Notes: a model not told the origin generated them from the sequence alone. 64,000 nt of DNA from Carallia brachiata (GCA_021464245.1 JADCRB010000153.1:1302001-1366000); one strand, 5' to 3'; shown: positions 1 to 23,333, numbered from the stretch's first letter. Program-made: numbers and translations.

Positions 1-550
1 GGCTTCGGAAGAAGAAATAGAGGGCGGACTCCTTTGATGGCTAACGAGAAAAAATTCATGCAACCGCTTTCAACAATTAAATTGAAGGCCGGTCAATTAA
101 ATTGAAGATTGAGCAGATGGACGCGCACCTAAACTGACTCCAGGTACATCGTTATAACAACTAGTGCCTCAAGCACTATACTCAAAACCTGAGAATAGCG
201 ACACAAGGAAAGAGTACACAAACCCTGCATTTCATGCAAATTGCAATTTACTGTTTCTTTCCACAATGATTCATTAGAGGATAATTACACCCCACCCAAA
301 GAGGGGATAAAGAGAGCGAATGATGAATTTACAAATATTAAACATGGCAACACGATCACGTAAACATGTACTGGAGTTCACGTATCAGAGAATTTAGTCA
401 CAATATTCAGACCCAAAAAACAAAACAAAACGAGGAAGAACTTAAAAAGGCTGCCACAAGGATGAATGGTGTAGCGAGGTTGAAACATGAGAGCGCCTGT
501 CCTTTCAAAAAGGCCGTGTCTGCAGCGTAGAAGGAGGTGAGATATCAAAT
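1..550. other. Probable 3' UTR and downstream flank of RABB1C
   Basis: The first 550 bases contain no coding sequence that I can support. The part next to the RABB1C stop codon is presumably its 3' UTR. I saw no clear poly(A) signal that would fix its end. Confidence 0.4.
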
Positions 551-3125
<2,575 letters not shown>

Positions 3126-3345
3126 CTTTCGACCCTTTTAATCTTTCTTCTTCCTTTTTTTTTCTCTCTCTCTCTGTCCGCTTCTTAATTTCTTCTCTTC
3201 TAAGAAATCGAATCTTGACTTCCTTGTGGAGAAGAATTAATGAAAGGGGAGGCAGGCAACCAGAGAAAACACGAAAAAAAAGACCCAGAGAGAGAGAGAG
3301 TTTGAAAGCCTTTGAAGCGAAGCCGCTTGATGCGTTGTTGGGATT
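3126..3345 (-). promoter_or_regulatory. RABB1C 5' leader and proximal promoter with CT microsatellite
   Basis: Directly upstream of the RABB1C ATG the minus strand is strongly pyrimidine-rich. It contains CT repeats (GA runs near 3285-3300 and CT runs near 3160-3180 on the plus strand). Pyrimidine-rich leaders are common in constitutively expressed plant genes. The transcription start is not determinable here. Confidence 0.4.
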
Positions 3346-4831
3346 ATAATTTTATAATTAAAAAAAATATTGATGCATTGAGTATTAAGTATATTACGTA
3401 ATATTTTGATTAAAATTAAAATTAAAATTTTAAAAATATTTATTATTTTTATATTTTAAAATATTAATTTTAATTTAATTGAAATATTAATTAAAATAAA
3501 AATACTAAAAATATATATATTTGATTTTATATTTTTTTTTTTGGTCATTTTGGATTGTCCAGCGAGGCACAATACCGTACAAGTCAATGAATAATCGTTA
3601 CGTATTTTTATACTCGTAACTTTGTATCCTCAATGTCATTTCGTTTAGCACTATTCTCAAAATAAAAAGTCACTTCATTTAAAATTAATTTTGTTTATTT
3701 TTTAATTTTTTTTCTAATTAAAGTCAAGAGGAAGTACTTTTAAAAGAGAGATTTAAAATTTAAATTTAAATTTAAATTTTAAATTTTAAGTTTGATTGTC
3801 ATTAAATAATATGTGGCTGTTTTAAGCATTTTTATTTTTTCAACCCTTATCCTAAACTGTAAAATAATAATATCCCTCTCATTATCATTAATTTTTCCAG
3901 AGATTACCAGCTGAGTCCTGCGCACCAGTGGGCCCTTTTGAATTTCAGTCTCTTGGTTTGTAGCAAATTTATGCAATGTGTTTATGATATAGATTTGGCC
4001 TTTTTGATATTGTGAAAGGAAAAAGTTTATGAGTATATTTTATAATCATACTTTAGTCATAACGTCTTAGTAAAAAATATTTGAAAAGAAATAAAATTAA
4101 AAGTTAAAATAATATTAAATATATTTGAGATAATACTAAATTTATTTATAATTTAATTTTAAATCAAAAAATTTAAAAAAAGAATTTAAATAAAGTATGA
4201 CTATGCTGGGAGTCTTCGGAATGCACGACATGAATCCATTAAGATTGATGCCAAGAATTTGGTAGAAGGATATTGCATGATTAATGAACTTGAATTTCTG
4301 CTTTTTTTTTTCTTTTTGAAAAAAAAAAAAACCAAGCAATAATGATACTAACGTCATAGTAGTGAAAAAAAACGTCATAGTAGTGAAGATACGGTGACAG
4401 CAGCAAGCATCAAATCATGGGTGAGAAAAATGTAGACGTATAATTTAGCTGTTAAAAATATGTTAGAATAGAGTGCTCGCCCCATTTACATGGATCCGCT
4501 CATTAAATTTTAACCCCTCAATAACACGAATAAATGTTCTACAATCCTCGTTTGTTGATAATTTAGTGCGCGAGTCTCCCACGTTATTGAGTCGGCTTCA
4601 TCAAATATTCAAATACTTGTTTTCACTTCCAGGCCTCCAGTTTCATCACTCAGGAATTATTGAATTAGGGACCAATTTTCCCTGGCATGTTTGAAGAGAC
4701 CAAAGGAACTATTATTCAAGCAAAACAATGCTGCTGCTCTTTCTCTATTCTAGTCACCAATGCCCCAGTTCCTATTTGAATCTACCAGCTACTGAATCCT
4801 GTTGTTAAAAGTAGCATTTCCTGATGACTAC
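3346..4831. other. AT-rich intergenic DNA between RABB1C and SBT copy A
   Basis: No gene is seen. The stretch is AT-rich with short homopolymers and small palindromes (for example near 3758-3790). The part next to 4832 would have been the 3' UTR of the downstream protease copy. Short reading frames here lack codon structure or similarity that I recognise. Confidence 0.5.
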
Positions 4832-10088
<5,257 letters not shown>

Positions 10089-10576
10089 TTTTTTTTTTTT
10101 TGCTTTTCTTTGTGGTTCTAATAACAGAGGCAAAAGAATAAAGAGATTTAGCCCTCCTTTTGGGCTTTTTTTTTTTTTTTTTTATAAATATATATATATC
10201 TGATACTGAAATCTCTGGTTTAACAGCAAAAAGGGACTCAAGTGGAAGAGTCCTGTACCCAAGAACAATCACCTTTTTTCTTTTTTTCTTTTTTTTTTCT
10301 TGTTGATTAAAAACTATAAACTCTAGTTTGAGGGAATTATTATGTGATTTATCTTTTCTACAACAAACTTGTATTTTGGATATGGCTCTCATCTAATTGT
10401 GATCAATTTCTTTTCAAAGACAATTATATTTTCAGGTAATTATCATTGTTATGTCAGTGTTATTAGTGCCATCTAATGAGATGGGGTTTGGGAAATTTCA
10501 TTAGAAAAGGTAAAAAAGAAAAATTGTTTTGATATATACAACTCGGACTTGTTTGATCTCTTGGTAAATCCCAACG

Positions 10577-10604
<28 letters not shown>
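10577..10604. repeat. (AT)14 microsatellite
   Basis: Uninterrupted AT dinucleotide run about 490 bp upstream of the copy A start codon. Confidence 0.95.
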
Positions 10605-10607
<3 letters not shown>

Positions 10608-10914
10608 GTATTATACGGCGATTGCTCAACTCATAGGAGATCGGCTTTTAATTAACAGTGGTCATTTGAACTGATCAACGAATATCTCGCGATTTCTGTT
10701 GATTACAATGACATTGGTAAGTTAGTAACTACTTGACAGAATTTTTGGCAGGGATTGTGGGAATTGGGAATTACGTTGCCGAGGACAAATTTTGCATGAA
10801 TATTGAAATGGAACCAATCAAGCAGAGAATATCCCTTGGTTTTTTTCTTTAAACTGTTAGGAAGAAACTGGCCTCCTGTAAATAAAGTGGATAGAGTTTT
10901 TTTTTATAAACAGA

Positions 10915-11108
10915 AATGTTAGACAGTCACACACCTTTATGTAGCTAAATAGTATTTATATTATAATATTTTATATAATTATATTATTAAAATATATAAT
11001 AAAAATAAGATTATTTTTTAATATATTTTTTAATTATTATTATATAAAATATACTACTAATTATAATATAAATATTATTTAATCACAAATCTGTATGACC
11101 ATGTAACA
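10915..11108. mobile_element. Foldback MITE-like element
   Basis: The left end (ATAGTATTTATATTATAAT near 10948) is mirrored as a reverse complement near 11040-11085 (ATTATAATATAAATATTATT). The two arms flank an AT-rich centre with no coding capacity. Outer ends and target duplication are not resolved. Confidence 0.5.
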
Positions 11109-12799
11109 GCTCTCTTTTATAAATATGTTTGGTTCCGTTTAAACGCTTTAACAAATAATTAAATTCATACTTTTGACTTGTCAACAAGCCACTCATTGTT
11201 AGTAAATTAAAACATTCATCATTTTTGTTATTATTAATTTTTTTAATGATAAAAATAAAAAAAATAAAATAATACTTTGACATTCTATTAAGAGAGTGTT
11301 ATCTTTTATTTTTAAAAAATATGTTATAATTGTAAATAATTATAACAAACACCGTATTCAAATAAAAAAAAAATTTAATTTTATCATATATTTTAATAAA
11401 ACTCAAACTTAATACCTTAAATACGTTCGACACTTAGTAAAAGGAAACAGTCAACTGGGATAATCATCCTTGTTAATGGCCACAGGGCCGAAATCAAATT
11501 CAGTGCACGATCCAAAAAAAAGAAATCAATTTCTTTTTCCTTTTAAACAGCGAAAAATCGATGCACAAACCTCGAGAGAATAGCTGGTGTTAATCCAATT
11601 CGGAAAGGGGAGGGCACCACACCGGCAAGCTTTTGTGCTTTTCACGCGAACGGTTCGACTCTTTATAAACGCGGCCCGCCGGTTTGCGCAATCAGATACA
11701 TTGTTAAATGGGACCCATTTTTATATCTCAAAGATGATCTACTAATTCATGCTACGATTTTTGGGGGGACCTGCTCTGTCAAGTAATCATCGTTTCTTTA
11801 ATGATTATTATGACGTTTTTATTTTATTTTATTCGATGAACTTTAGTTTTTTTTTTTTTTGAGGGAAGATGAACTTTGGTTTAATGGTATTTAAAGAGTT
11901 GTTTTTATATATAAAAGTTTTAAATTTAAATTTTAATTATAGTTAATTAATTTTTTTTTTGGGATAATTTCTAGGTAGGCGAATTGCCAATTAAGTGGGC
12001 CAAGTTCACATAACGATTTTCCAAGCTCAAGGGCTTTCATAGATTTCATGTTGATGTATCTCCATTGGGGACAGGCCATTGGAGCAAGATTTTTGAATGG
12101 AGAAGTTTTGAGCTAATTTGACAAGTCAAAACAATTATTAGCAAATTAAAGAGCCTTTTAGAAAGGGGAAAAGCATATGTCAATTCCCACATAGGAGGTG
12201 GAAAATAAATTTATTACTCCCGGGTTTAAATTTTTGCAAAAAGAATTAGCCAAAAAACAATGATTGAAAGATGCCTGTTTTATTAAATAGTAATAATATA
12301 ATTACGTAATTTATTTAATAATATTTAATAATTTTATTAAATTTAATTATTTAAAAATATATATTATTCAGTACTACTTTATTATCAATTAAATATTAAT
12401 ATTTAATATTTTCCACAAACCAATTTGATATAAGTTTTCAACGGAGAAAACATATAGGCAAGAAACGAATTAAAATCCAACACATTGTGTTGTTGCGATG
12501 GTAAAAAGACATATTTGAGAAATCATGAGCTCGAGTTTAGTAATATAACTAAACGTACTCATGCAGGATTGTAAAAAAGTTTGGTGACGCTGACTAGATT
12601 CATAAAGTTTATTTTCTCACGAATTTAATATAGTTTATCTAATCTACTTCATATAGTAATTAAAAAAACACTCTTCTAACAAATTTGCGGAGCAACTCTC
12701 TTATTTATCTATTTTTCAAATAAAAGAAAACTGACTTATTAGGCACTGCCCAAACTCTATTCATTCACGTGTCAAATGAATAATTTGGTCGCATTGCAT
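11109..12799. other. AT-rich intergenic DNA
   Basis: No gene is found. A GC-richer patch near 11590-11690 contains the palindrome-like GCGGCCCGCCGG but no reading frame I can support. The rest is AT-rich with poly-T runs and small foldbacks (12280-12420). Confidence 0.4.
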
Positions 12800-12968
12800 A
12801 TGTATATAGCTCGTTTGACTGTGTGCGTTGGGGAAACACCTATGGGCTCTCTTGTGAATCTCAATGGGCTCAAATTATGTTTACCTGATAAAAACATGGG
12901 CCTAAAACAATTGAAGCCCAATATAACCGACGAGGTTGCATTCCGCTGACTTATTAGTAGCTTAAAAC

Positions 12969-13168
12969 ATATCAACAGATACCGGCACATATGGTGAAGA
13001 TTTAATTTCATTTAATCAAAAGGTTTTAGTTTAAATTTTAAAAATATAACTGCGTTAGATACTTTCTGATAAATATTTTGCCATTCTTTGAGTTTTTACT
13101 TAAATCGATTTAAATTAATCAGTCAATTAGATTAGATACTCAGCAGTAAAAAAAAAAAAAAAAAAAGC
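12969..13168 (+). mobile_element. Short poly(A) retroposon in M module 1, 8-bp target duplication
   Basis: A roughly 200-bp insertion ends in a long A run (about 13148-13166). It is flanked by the direct repeat CTTAAAAC at 12961-12968 and 13169-13176. Other M copies lack the insert at this point. A poly(A) tail plus target duplication indicates LINE-type retroposition. No clear Pol III boxes were seen, so it could be a SINE fragment or a retroposed transcript piece. Confidence 0.65.
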
Positions 13169-13436
13169 CTTAAAACGTCTCCTTTGGCACAAAAACGACT
13201 CCACTTGCAAATCCACCGTCCATTAGGATTCGTGACATTATAAATACAGGCCTGTGCTTCCGAGGCAGCACCGCATCTTCATTTCTAATAATTTTTAATA
13301 GCACCATTTGAGCATCAAAGAAATTTGTTTTTGAAATTTTTATTGGAAGGTAATTAAATTTTTAATTTTTATAATAAAAATAATAAAGTATATATTTTTT
13401 TTGTTGTAAAATGCATTGTACTGATTATAAAAAAGA

Positions 13437-14037
13437 GTTAATATCAAAAAATAACACCACCTTTAAATATTTTTACAAATTTAGTACGATTTTTAAAAAT
13501 TAATAAGTTTAGTACAATTTAATTATTTTTTTACAAATTTAACACAATATTTAACAATTAACAAATTTAGTACAATTCAATTATTTTTTAGTAAATCTAA
13601 CACACAGTCAGTTAAAAATAATCGAATTCTCAGTATGCACATATGTATATATGGCATCTGGAGGTTTTAAACTGTACTAAATTTAGACGTTCAATTATAT
13701 TTTTCAACAAATCTAGCACACAGTCAGTTAAAAATAATCGAATTTTCAGCATACACATATGCACATATGACATTTGGAAGTTTTAAATTGTACTAGATTT
13801 ATATGTAAATATATCATATGTATATATTAAAAGATTCAGTTACTTTTAATTATTTTTGTAATTGATAACGTGTTAGATTTGTTAGAAAATAATTAAACTG
13901 TAATAAATTTGTTAATTGTTAAAAATTGTGCTAGATTTGTAAGAAAATAATTAAATTTGATTAAATTTATTACTTTTTAAAAATCGTGCTAGATTTATAA
14001 AAATAATATAAAAATAATATTATTTTTTGATATTAAC
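13437..14037. mobile_element. Non-autonomous DNA element with long terminal inverted repeats
   Basis: The ends are perfect inverted repeats: GTTAATATCAAAAAATAA at 13437 and its reverse complement ending at 14037. Inverted similarity continues inward for roughly 150-200 bp per arm (TTTAGTACGATTTTTAAAAA on the left matches the right arm). The centre holds two direct copies of about 110 bp (about 13575-13690 and 13695-13800) containing CACACAGTCAGTTAAAAATA. There is no coding capacity. Long TIRs suggest a MULE-type or foldback element. A target duplication was not clear. Confidence 0.75.
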
Positions 14038-15522
14038 CTTACAAAAAATAAAAGTATAATTATATTCATACAAATTTTTAGACACAAATTCTCTGCCACT
14101 ATAATTTTTTTGAATTTTCAAACGAAAGAGCGGAGGGGAAGAAGCGCAAAGCGCAACGGCAATTTTTTTTTTTCTTCTCCATCTGAATCTCATTGATAAG
14201 TCTCTTTTCTCCCTCCTCCTGTTCGCATTCCGCTTTCGGTTCCTTTTTCTTGTTTTTTCTTTTGCAGATATCGTTTTTCTTCTTCCTTCTTTTGACTTTA
14301 TTCTCGCTTTCGTATACCGTCCTTTGTCTTATTTTCGGTTCACATTCCACTTTTAATTGTTTTTATAAAAGATTTTTAACGATTTAATCTTTCGGCACTT
14401 GATTTCGTCGGCCATCAAAGAATGTCAAATTTAAACGTTAGGTTTTCTGTTTCTTGAATTTTTTTTTCAAGATTTTGTTTTCTCGTGACCAATAGTATTC
14501 TCCATATTATTTTCTTGGATTTTTTTATGAATTAGGTTTGGGGTCTGTATTCTTTTTGAATTACTATAACTCTTTTTCTTGGTCTCAAGAATGTTCTTGC
14601 TTTTCTTTTCTTGCTTTTTCTGTCCCTAGAAAAATTACTTTTATATGTACTCAAAAAAAGGCAGTGTAATTAGGCAAAACTTGAATTTCTGGCCAATAGC
14701 GAAGAGAGATTCTTTGGCTAAATTCTGAAGATGATAATGGTGATGACTGGCCCTAACTGCAGTGGCTTTCTTTCCTCTGATAAGGTCTACAGTATTTCTT
14801 TCTTGCTTTCTCTCTCTCTTTTTTTTTTTTTGTCTTTTTTAGTGTTTGTTTAATTTGCTTCTGTTTTCACTGTGCATAATTGTTATTCCTTCCTTGTTCG
14901 TTCCAGAATTTAATTGCCGACTTTTGAACTATTAGGTTTTTGAGCATGGTTTTACAGGCTAATTTTTCGGCAGGAGAATTTATTCTAATAGTAACAAATC
15001 TATAATTTTTAAAAATAACATATGTACTTTAAGTAATAAAAAATGAAGTGATAAAATTTTGTTACTAAAAATATGACTGTTATTATTTAAAATTAAATAT
15101 TTATCACTTTTTGAATGCTTTATCGAGCTCAAAACTATCCGGCCCTTAAACTTTTCCCTTTTCTCCTTCTTGAGTGTGCCTTTGTTTCTCATTGTCTCTT
15201 TATCCAATGAGTTTATTTTGTTTTTTGATGGCATTCTTTCTATTGAATAATCAGGTGGGTCTGTTTCCCATTGGATAAGAGATGCTTGCTTCCTTCCTAA
15301 AAATCTTTTGTTGAGTTCTACTCTTTTGAATTTTAAAAAAAAAGGATTTAATAGACACTGCCCGAACTCTATTCATTCACAAGTCATATGGATAATTTGA
15401 TCTTATTACATAAACTTTCAAAAAAAAAAAAAAACCAGTGTACGATGTTCACATTAATTAAACAGATTTGTTCATCAACCAACACAACAGTGCATTATTA
15501 TTGAACGGTACACAAAGTAAAC

Positions 15523-19393
<3,871 letters not shown>

Positions 19394-19460
19394 AATTCTT
19401 ATTGTCTATTTTCCTTGTGTCTATTGAGAGCCAATGCATTGCATGAAACAAGACCTACCC

Positions 19461-19468
19461 TTAATATA
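19461..19468 (-). promoter_or_regulatory. TATA-like box of SBT copy B (altered)
   Basis: The minus strand reads TATATTAA about 70 bp upstream of the ATG. The same position in copies C and D reads TATATAAA, so copy B carries a one-base change in the box. Confidence 0.5.
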
Positions 19469-19469
19469 G

Positions 19470-20034
19470 GATCTGTGGCTGCAATATAGAGCTCTATCTC
19501 CATTAATTAATTACCACGTGTTAAAATTATAGGTTATCAAAATTGTGGTCAACTTTTACCACGTGTTATTTTTTCTTATAGTACGTAGACTATGCAGCAC
19601 ACCACGATTAATTAACTTTTTCAGTATGGCTTACTGCTCGAAATTCTAATCACACCCGAAATCACTCAATTTTGTATTTTTTTTTTCTTTCGGATTGATA
19701 ACAATGAATATTATTAATTTATCGTCGTGAATCTCTAAGAGTTGCCGTTGCCTTTGCTATGAATCTAACCGTTGCAAAAATGGCTATTATTTATCTTTGT
19801 CAATTTCAAGTTAAGCAAGTTGCCTGCAACTTGGATCGACTTGCATTTCCTTTATTTTGGTCATAATTACAAATTCTATCACGCTAAAGTATTTTTCATT
19901 TTTACTTAAATTGTGAGAATTAAATTCAATTTTTGTATATTAAATCTTGGAAGTTATAAATGTTGAGGCAATACGAAAATTTTACTCTATGATTTAGTAA
20001 AAAGAAAAGATTATTGTTTTTTAAAAAAAAAAAA
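19470..20034. other. Upstream flank of SBT copy B
   Basis: No gene is seen. CACGTG motifs occur in ACCACGTGTT near 19515 and 19560. From about 19843 the sequence is similar to 51390-51545 and 29090-29250 (it contains AAATGTTGAGGCAAT), the link that precedes an M module elsewhere. Confidence 0.5.
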
Positions 20035-20630
20035 TCTAAAGAGATGGTATCTATAGAGAGAAACTCCCTCATCGATTCTAAAAGCATTTTTGCTAAAGGT
20101 TGCACACTTCCTATTTTTGTGGACATTTTAATTTTTTAGTTACTTTGTAGATTTTATTGAAATATATTATTATGATGATAAGAGATCTGAATAAACTCAC
20201 CACATAATTAATTGTAATTTCATTGGAAATAACATTAATGTCCTCAAATTGACCACCTTCAGAGTCCTCTAATTTTGTCCGCAAGTTGAACTCTTATACT
20301 TAGTCTTTTGTGCCTCTTTTACGTGAGAGCGAGAAACTTTCTCGTTGATTGTAAAGGCATTTTTTTTATTGGCTGCACACTTCCTACTTTTTCAACATTT
20401 AAATTTTTTTTTAGTTATTTTTATAGATTTTATTGAAATATATTATTATTATGATAATAAGATATCCGGATAAACTTACCACTTAATTAATTTAATTTCA
20501 CTGGGAATATCATCAATGTCTTCAAGTTGATCACCGTGGAAGTCCTCTAACAATGAACTCGGAGTGCTGTAATTCTTTCCTCAAGTGAACTCTTCTACTT
20601 AGTCTTTGTACCTCTTCCTCCTTATTAATC
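20035..20630. repeat. Tandem duplication, unit about 290 bp, two copies
   Basis: Copy 1 is about 20035-20330 and copy 2 about 20331-20625. Shared landmarks in order: GAGAAACT, GGCTGCACACTTCCTA or a close variant, AGATTTTATTGAAATATATT, TTCACTGGGAATA or variant, and CTTAGTCTTT. The copies have diverged by small indels, so the duplication is not very recent. Confidence 0.7.
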
Positions 20631-21067
20631 ATTGGTCTTATCTATTCTACTTGATTGAACCCACCAAGTATACATCTTCCTAGAAATAAATCTCTTTATT
20701 CAAAGTGATTAATTAAAAAAAAAAAAACTACTTTGATTCTCAAATCTACCATCAACTTTGTGGGGAAAAAAAAAGTAATTGTCAGTGATAAATACAAATA
20801 TTGAAAAAAAAAAAAACAACTTCAAAATTCACCCACAAGCAACAACCAAAAGTCTAAGAGGATACCTTCTGTATTTCTGATTAATTTAACTTATAATTAA
20901 TCGATAAGATCAACTCGATAGGTGGTTCACAGGGATTCTTTAAGCAGAGTCGATTAATGACTCTGCGTGCGGGATAGCGGGGATCCATATATTTTTGTTT
21001 CCTATATTAATGAATTCAGAAAAGGAATGAATTGGAAAATGATTGAATGTTCCTCTGGTTTAGTCGC

Positions 21068-21159
21068 CTTAGGCAGACGAGAGCACTAGCTCCAGAAATT
21101 GCTGGTTCTCTCTATTGTTGTTGCTAACTTCGCAACTTCACCGGTACTACTCTTTCTTT

Positions 21160-21193
<34 letters not shown>

Positions 21194-21366
21194 CAAAATT
21201 TTTGTTTTTATCATTGGGTTTTCTTTATATATATATATATTGGGTTGAAAGCTTATTAGAATTAGTTAACATTAGATAGTTGCACTAATTGAACAGAAGC
21301 AATTGCTGATGCTAACGAAGCAATTGAATTGGATCCTTCCATTGTCAAGGTGTGTTTGCGTAAAGG
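21068..21366 (+). pseudogene. SGT1: Fragment of the co-chaperone gene SGT1 (TPR region, two partial exons)
   Basis: An exon at 21297-21366 reads (E)AIADANEAIELDPSIVK followed by VCLRKG, bounded by AG and GT. This matches the end of the first TPR unit of plant SGT1, a co-chaperone of HSP90 in disease-resistance and SCF signalling. The preceding piece ends ...NFT plus one base at 21143 with a GT donor, so joining restores the phase of the conserved NFTEAxADAN motif. Upstream of that the first exon is degraded and runs into stops, and no later exon follows. The small intron carries an (ATT)n repeat. It is a captured fragment without its start, CS or SGS domains. Assignment rests on remembered family sequence. 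Confidence 0.75.
21162..21190. repeat. (ATT)n microsatellite
   Basis: About nine ATT units, within the intron of the SGT1 fragment. Confidence 0.9.
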
Positions 21367-21679
21367 GTATGAACTGCTGCCTTATTTATTTGACTATCTT
21401 TTCAGTATTTTTTTAACTTTGATCTCCTAAGACATTTTAAAATTTTTGTTTGGACTGTTTAATTTATACCATCTTCTGTTTTCAATTATTGTTAGATTTC
21501 AAATTATTTTAAGTTAAAATTTGGTCTTTATGTGAAAATTTTCATATCATGATATATAAATAAATGTAAAAACCCGTGCAAGCTTTGAAACTAGTTTTTT
21601 TATCTAAAGATTGGATTGGAGAGACTCCATAAGACCAAATTATGTTTAGTTTTATCACTTGACTTAGTAAGAGCTTTTC

Positions 21680-23230
21680 CTGCGTATTGACACTTGTGGG
21701 CTCTCTAGTGAATTGTAATGGGCTGAAATTATATCAACCTGATAAAAATGTGGGCCTGAAACAATTAAGGCCCAATATAGCCGACGTCGTTTCATTCCAC
21801 CGACTTATTAGTAGCTTAAAAAATTATCTTTTGAAGTTAAACATTTGCTCTAGTGGTTGAGTTGAATGACCATCAACTAAAAGGTGAGGGGTTCAACTTC
21901 CACAAACTTTATTTCTCTCTCCATTTATATGCCCAATAAAATTCTTTGTAAATAAAAAAAAAAAAAATTTCTCCTTCGGCACAAAAACGACGTCACTTGC
22001 CGTCCACCGTCCCTTAGGGTTCGAAATAGGTCGGTTGTGACCTAGGCCTAACACTATAAATACAGGCCCTGCGGTCCCGAAACAGCCCATCTTCTTTTCA
22101 TATCCCAAAAACAAAAGAAAATATATTTTACAGCATCAGAAAACATATGCGAATATCTTATTTAAATGTAATAGTCACTTAAATTTTTACATCCACACTT
22201 TTATTTTTTTGTAACAAAAAAATATTTTTATATATTTTTATTTTTTATTATAAAAAATATAAATATAATTACAAAAATAAATGTCATGTCTGTTTTCTTC
22301 CTTCTCCTCTTTGCATTCCGCTTTCGATTCCGGTTTCTTGATTTTTCTTTTCCAGATGTATTTTTTTCTCCTTCGATTTCTTTGATTTTCTTTTGACTTT
22401 TTTCTCGTTTTCGGATGCCGTCTTTTGTATTATTTTCGGTTCGCATCCCGCTTTTAATCGTTTTCTCAAAAAAAATTTTAGGATTTAATCTTTTTGGCAC
22501 TTATTTCTTCGGCCATTAAAGAATTTCAAATTTAAATGCTACGTTTTCTGTTTCTTGAATTTGTTTTTCTTCAAGATTTTGTTTTCTCGTTGACCAATCG
22601 GATTCTCCGTATCATTTTATTGGATTTTTTATGAGTTAGGTTTGGGGCGTCTGTATCCTTTTTGAATTATTATCACTCTTTTTCTTGGTCTCAAGATTGT
22701 TCTTGCTTTCTTTTTCTTGCGTTTTCTGCTTACTTTTCTCCACATAAAGACAGTGTCATTATGTACTAAAAAAAGGCAGTGTAATTAGGCAAAATTTGAA
22801 TTTCCAGTCGAGGGCGAAGAGATTATTTAGCGTAATTCTGAAGATGATAATGGTGATGACAGGCCCTAAATGCAGTGGCTTTCTTTCCTCTGGTAAGGTC
22901 CACAGTCTTTCTCTCTTTTGTTTTTTGTTTGTCTTTTTTGGTGTGTTTAATTTGCTTCTGTTTTCTCTGAGCATAATTTTTATTCCTTGTTTGGTCGTTC
23001 CAAAATTCAATTGCCGACTTTTGAACTATTAGGTTTTTCTGTTTCTTGAGTGGGCTTTTGTTTCTCATTGTATCTTTCAAGAATGAGTTTATTTTGTTTT
23101 TTTGATGACATCCTTTCTATTGAATAATTATGTGGGTCTGTTTCTCGTTGGATAAGAGATGCTTCCTCCCTTCCTTCATAAATATCTTTTGCTAGGTTCC
23201 TGTTCTTTTGAATAAAAAAAAAAAAAGGTA
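21680..23230 (+). repeat. M module copy 2 (promoter-like block, leader, short first exon)
   Basis: Promoter part: GTGGGCCTG and AAGGCCCAAT (site II-like), GACGTC at 21783-21788 and 21989-21994, GGTTCGAAATAGGTCGG near 22018, and TATAAATA near 22056. A C/T-rich leader follows. Then comes an ATG exon at 22844-22892 reading MIMVMTGPKCSGFLSS plus one base before GTAAGG. The same exon, same length, recurs in the other copies with conserved and changed positions, so it may be coding. I do not recognise the product. Intron-like DNA continues to about 23230 and abuts the 3' end of SBT copy C. A SINE is inserted in the promoter part. Confidence 0.7.
21824..21967 (+). mobile_element. SINE inserted in the promoter of M module 2
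   Basis: Box A-like TAGTGGTTGAG at 21851 and box B-like GGTTCAACTTCC at 21890 are 39 nt apart, and the element ends in an A-rich tail (21951-21967). The corresponding junction in M5 (near 36311) is uninterrupted. Target duplication is masked by the A runs. Confidence 0.75.
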
Positions 23231-23333
23231 TTAATACGCCCTGCCCAAACTCTATTCATTCACATGAATTAAACAGATTTATTCATCAGCCAACACAACA
23301 GTGCGTTATTATTGTACGGTACACCAAGTAAGC

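Larger units (their letters stand above)
12800..15350 (+). repeat. M module copy 1 (promoter-like block plus leader), interrupted by insertions
   Basis: First of a repeated plus-strand block. The promoter part (about 12815-12965 and 13169-13290) has GGCC-type motifs (ATGGGCCTAA, GAAGCCCAAT), a degraded GACGAGG where other copies have GACGTCG, and a TATAAATA box near 13240. The leader resumes at about 14110 (AACGAAAGAGCGGAGGGG) and is C/T-rich. It ends in a short ATG exon (ATG ATA ATG GTG ATG, from about 14730) that reaches a splice-donor-like site near 14783 (GATAAGG, where M2 has GGTAAGG). Two insertions split it: a poly(A) retroposon and a segment with a long-TIR element. It runs tail-to-tail into SBT copy B. 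Confidence 0.65.

Noticed and set aside
22835..22900. C/D-box snoRNA in the M modules (GTGATGA followed by CTGA or CTGG)
   Set aside because: Only one copy (M1) has a true CTGA D box, no closing stem is evident, and the same bases read better as a short ATG exon ending at a GT donor.
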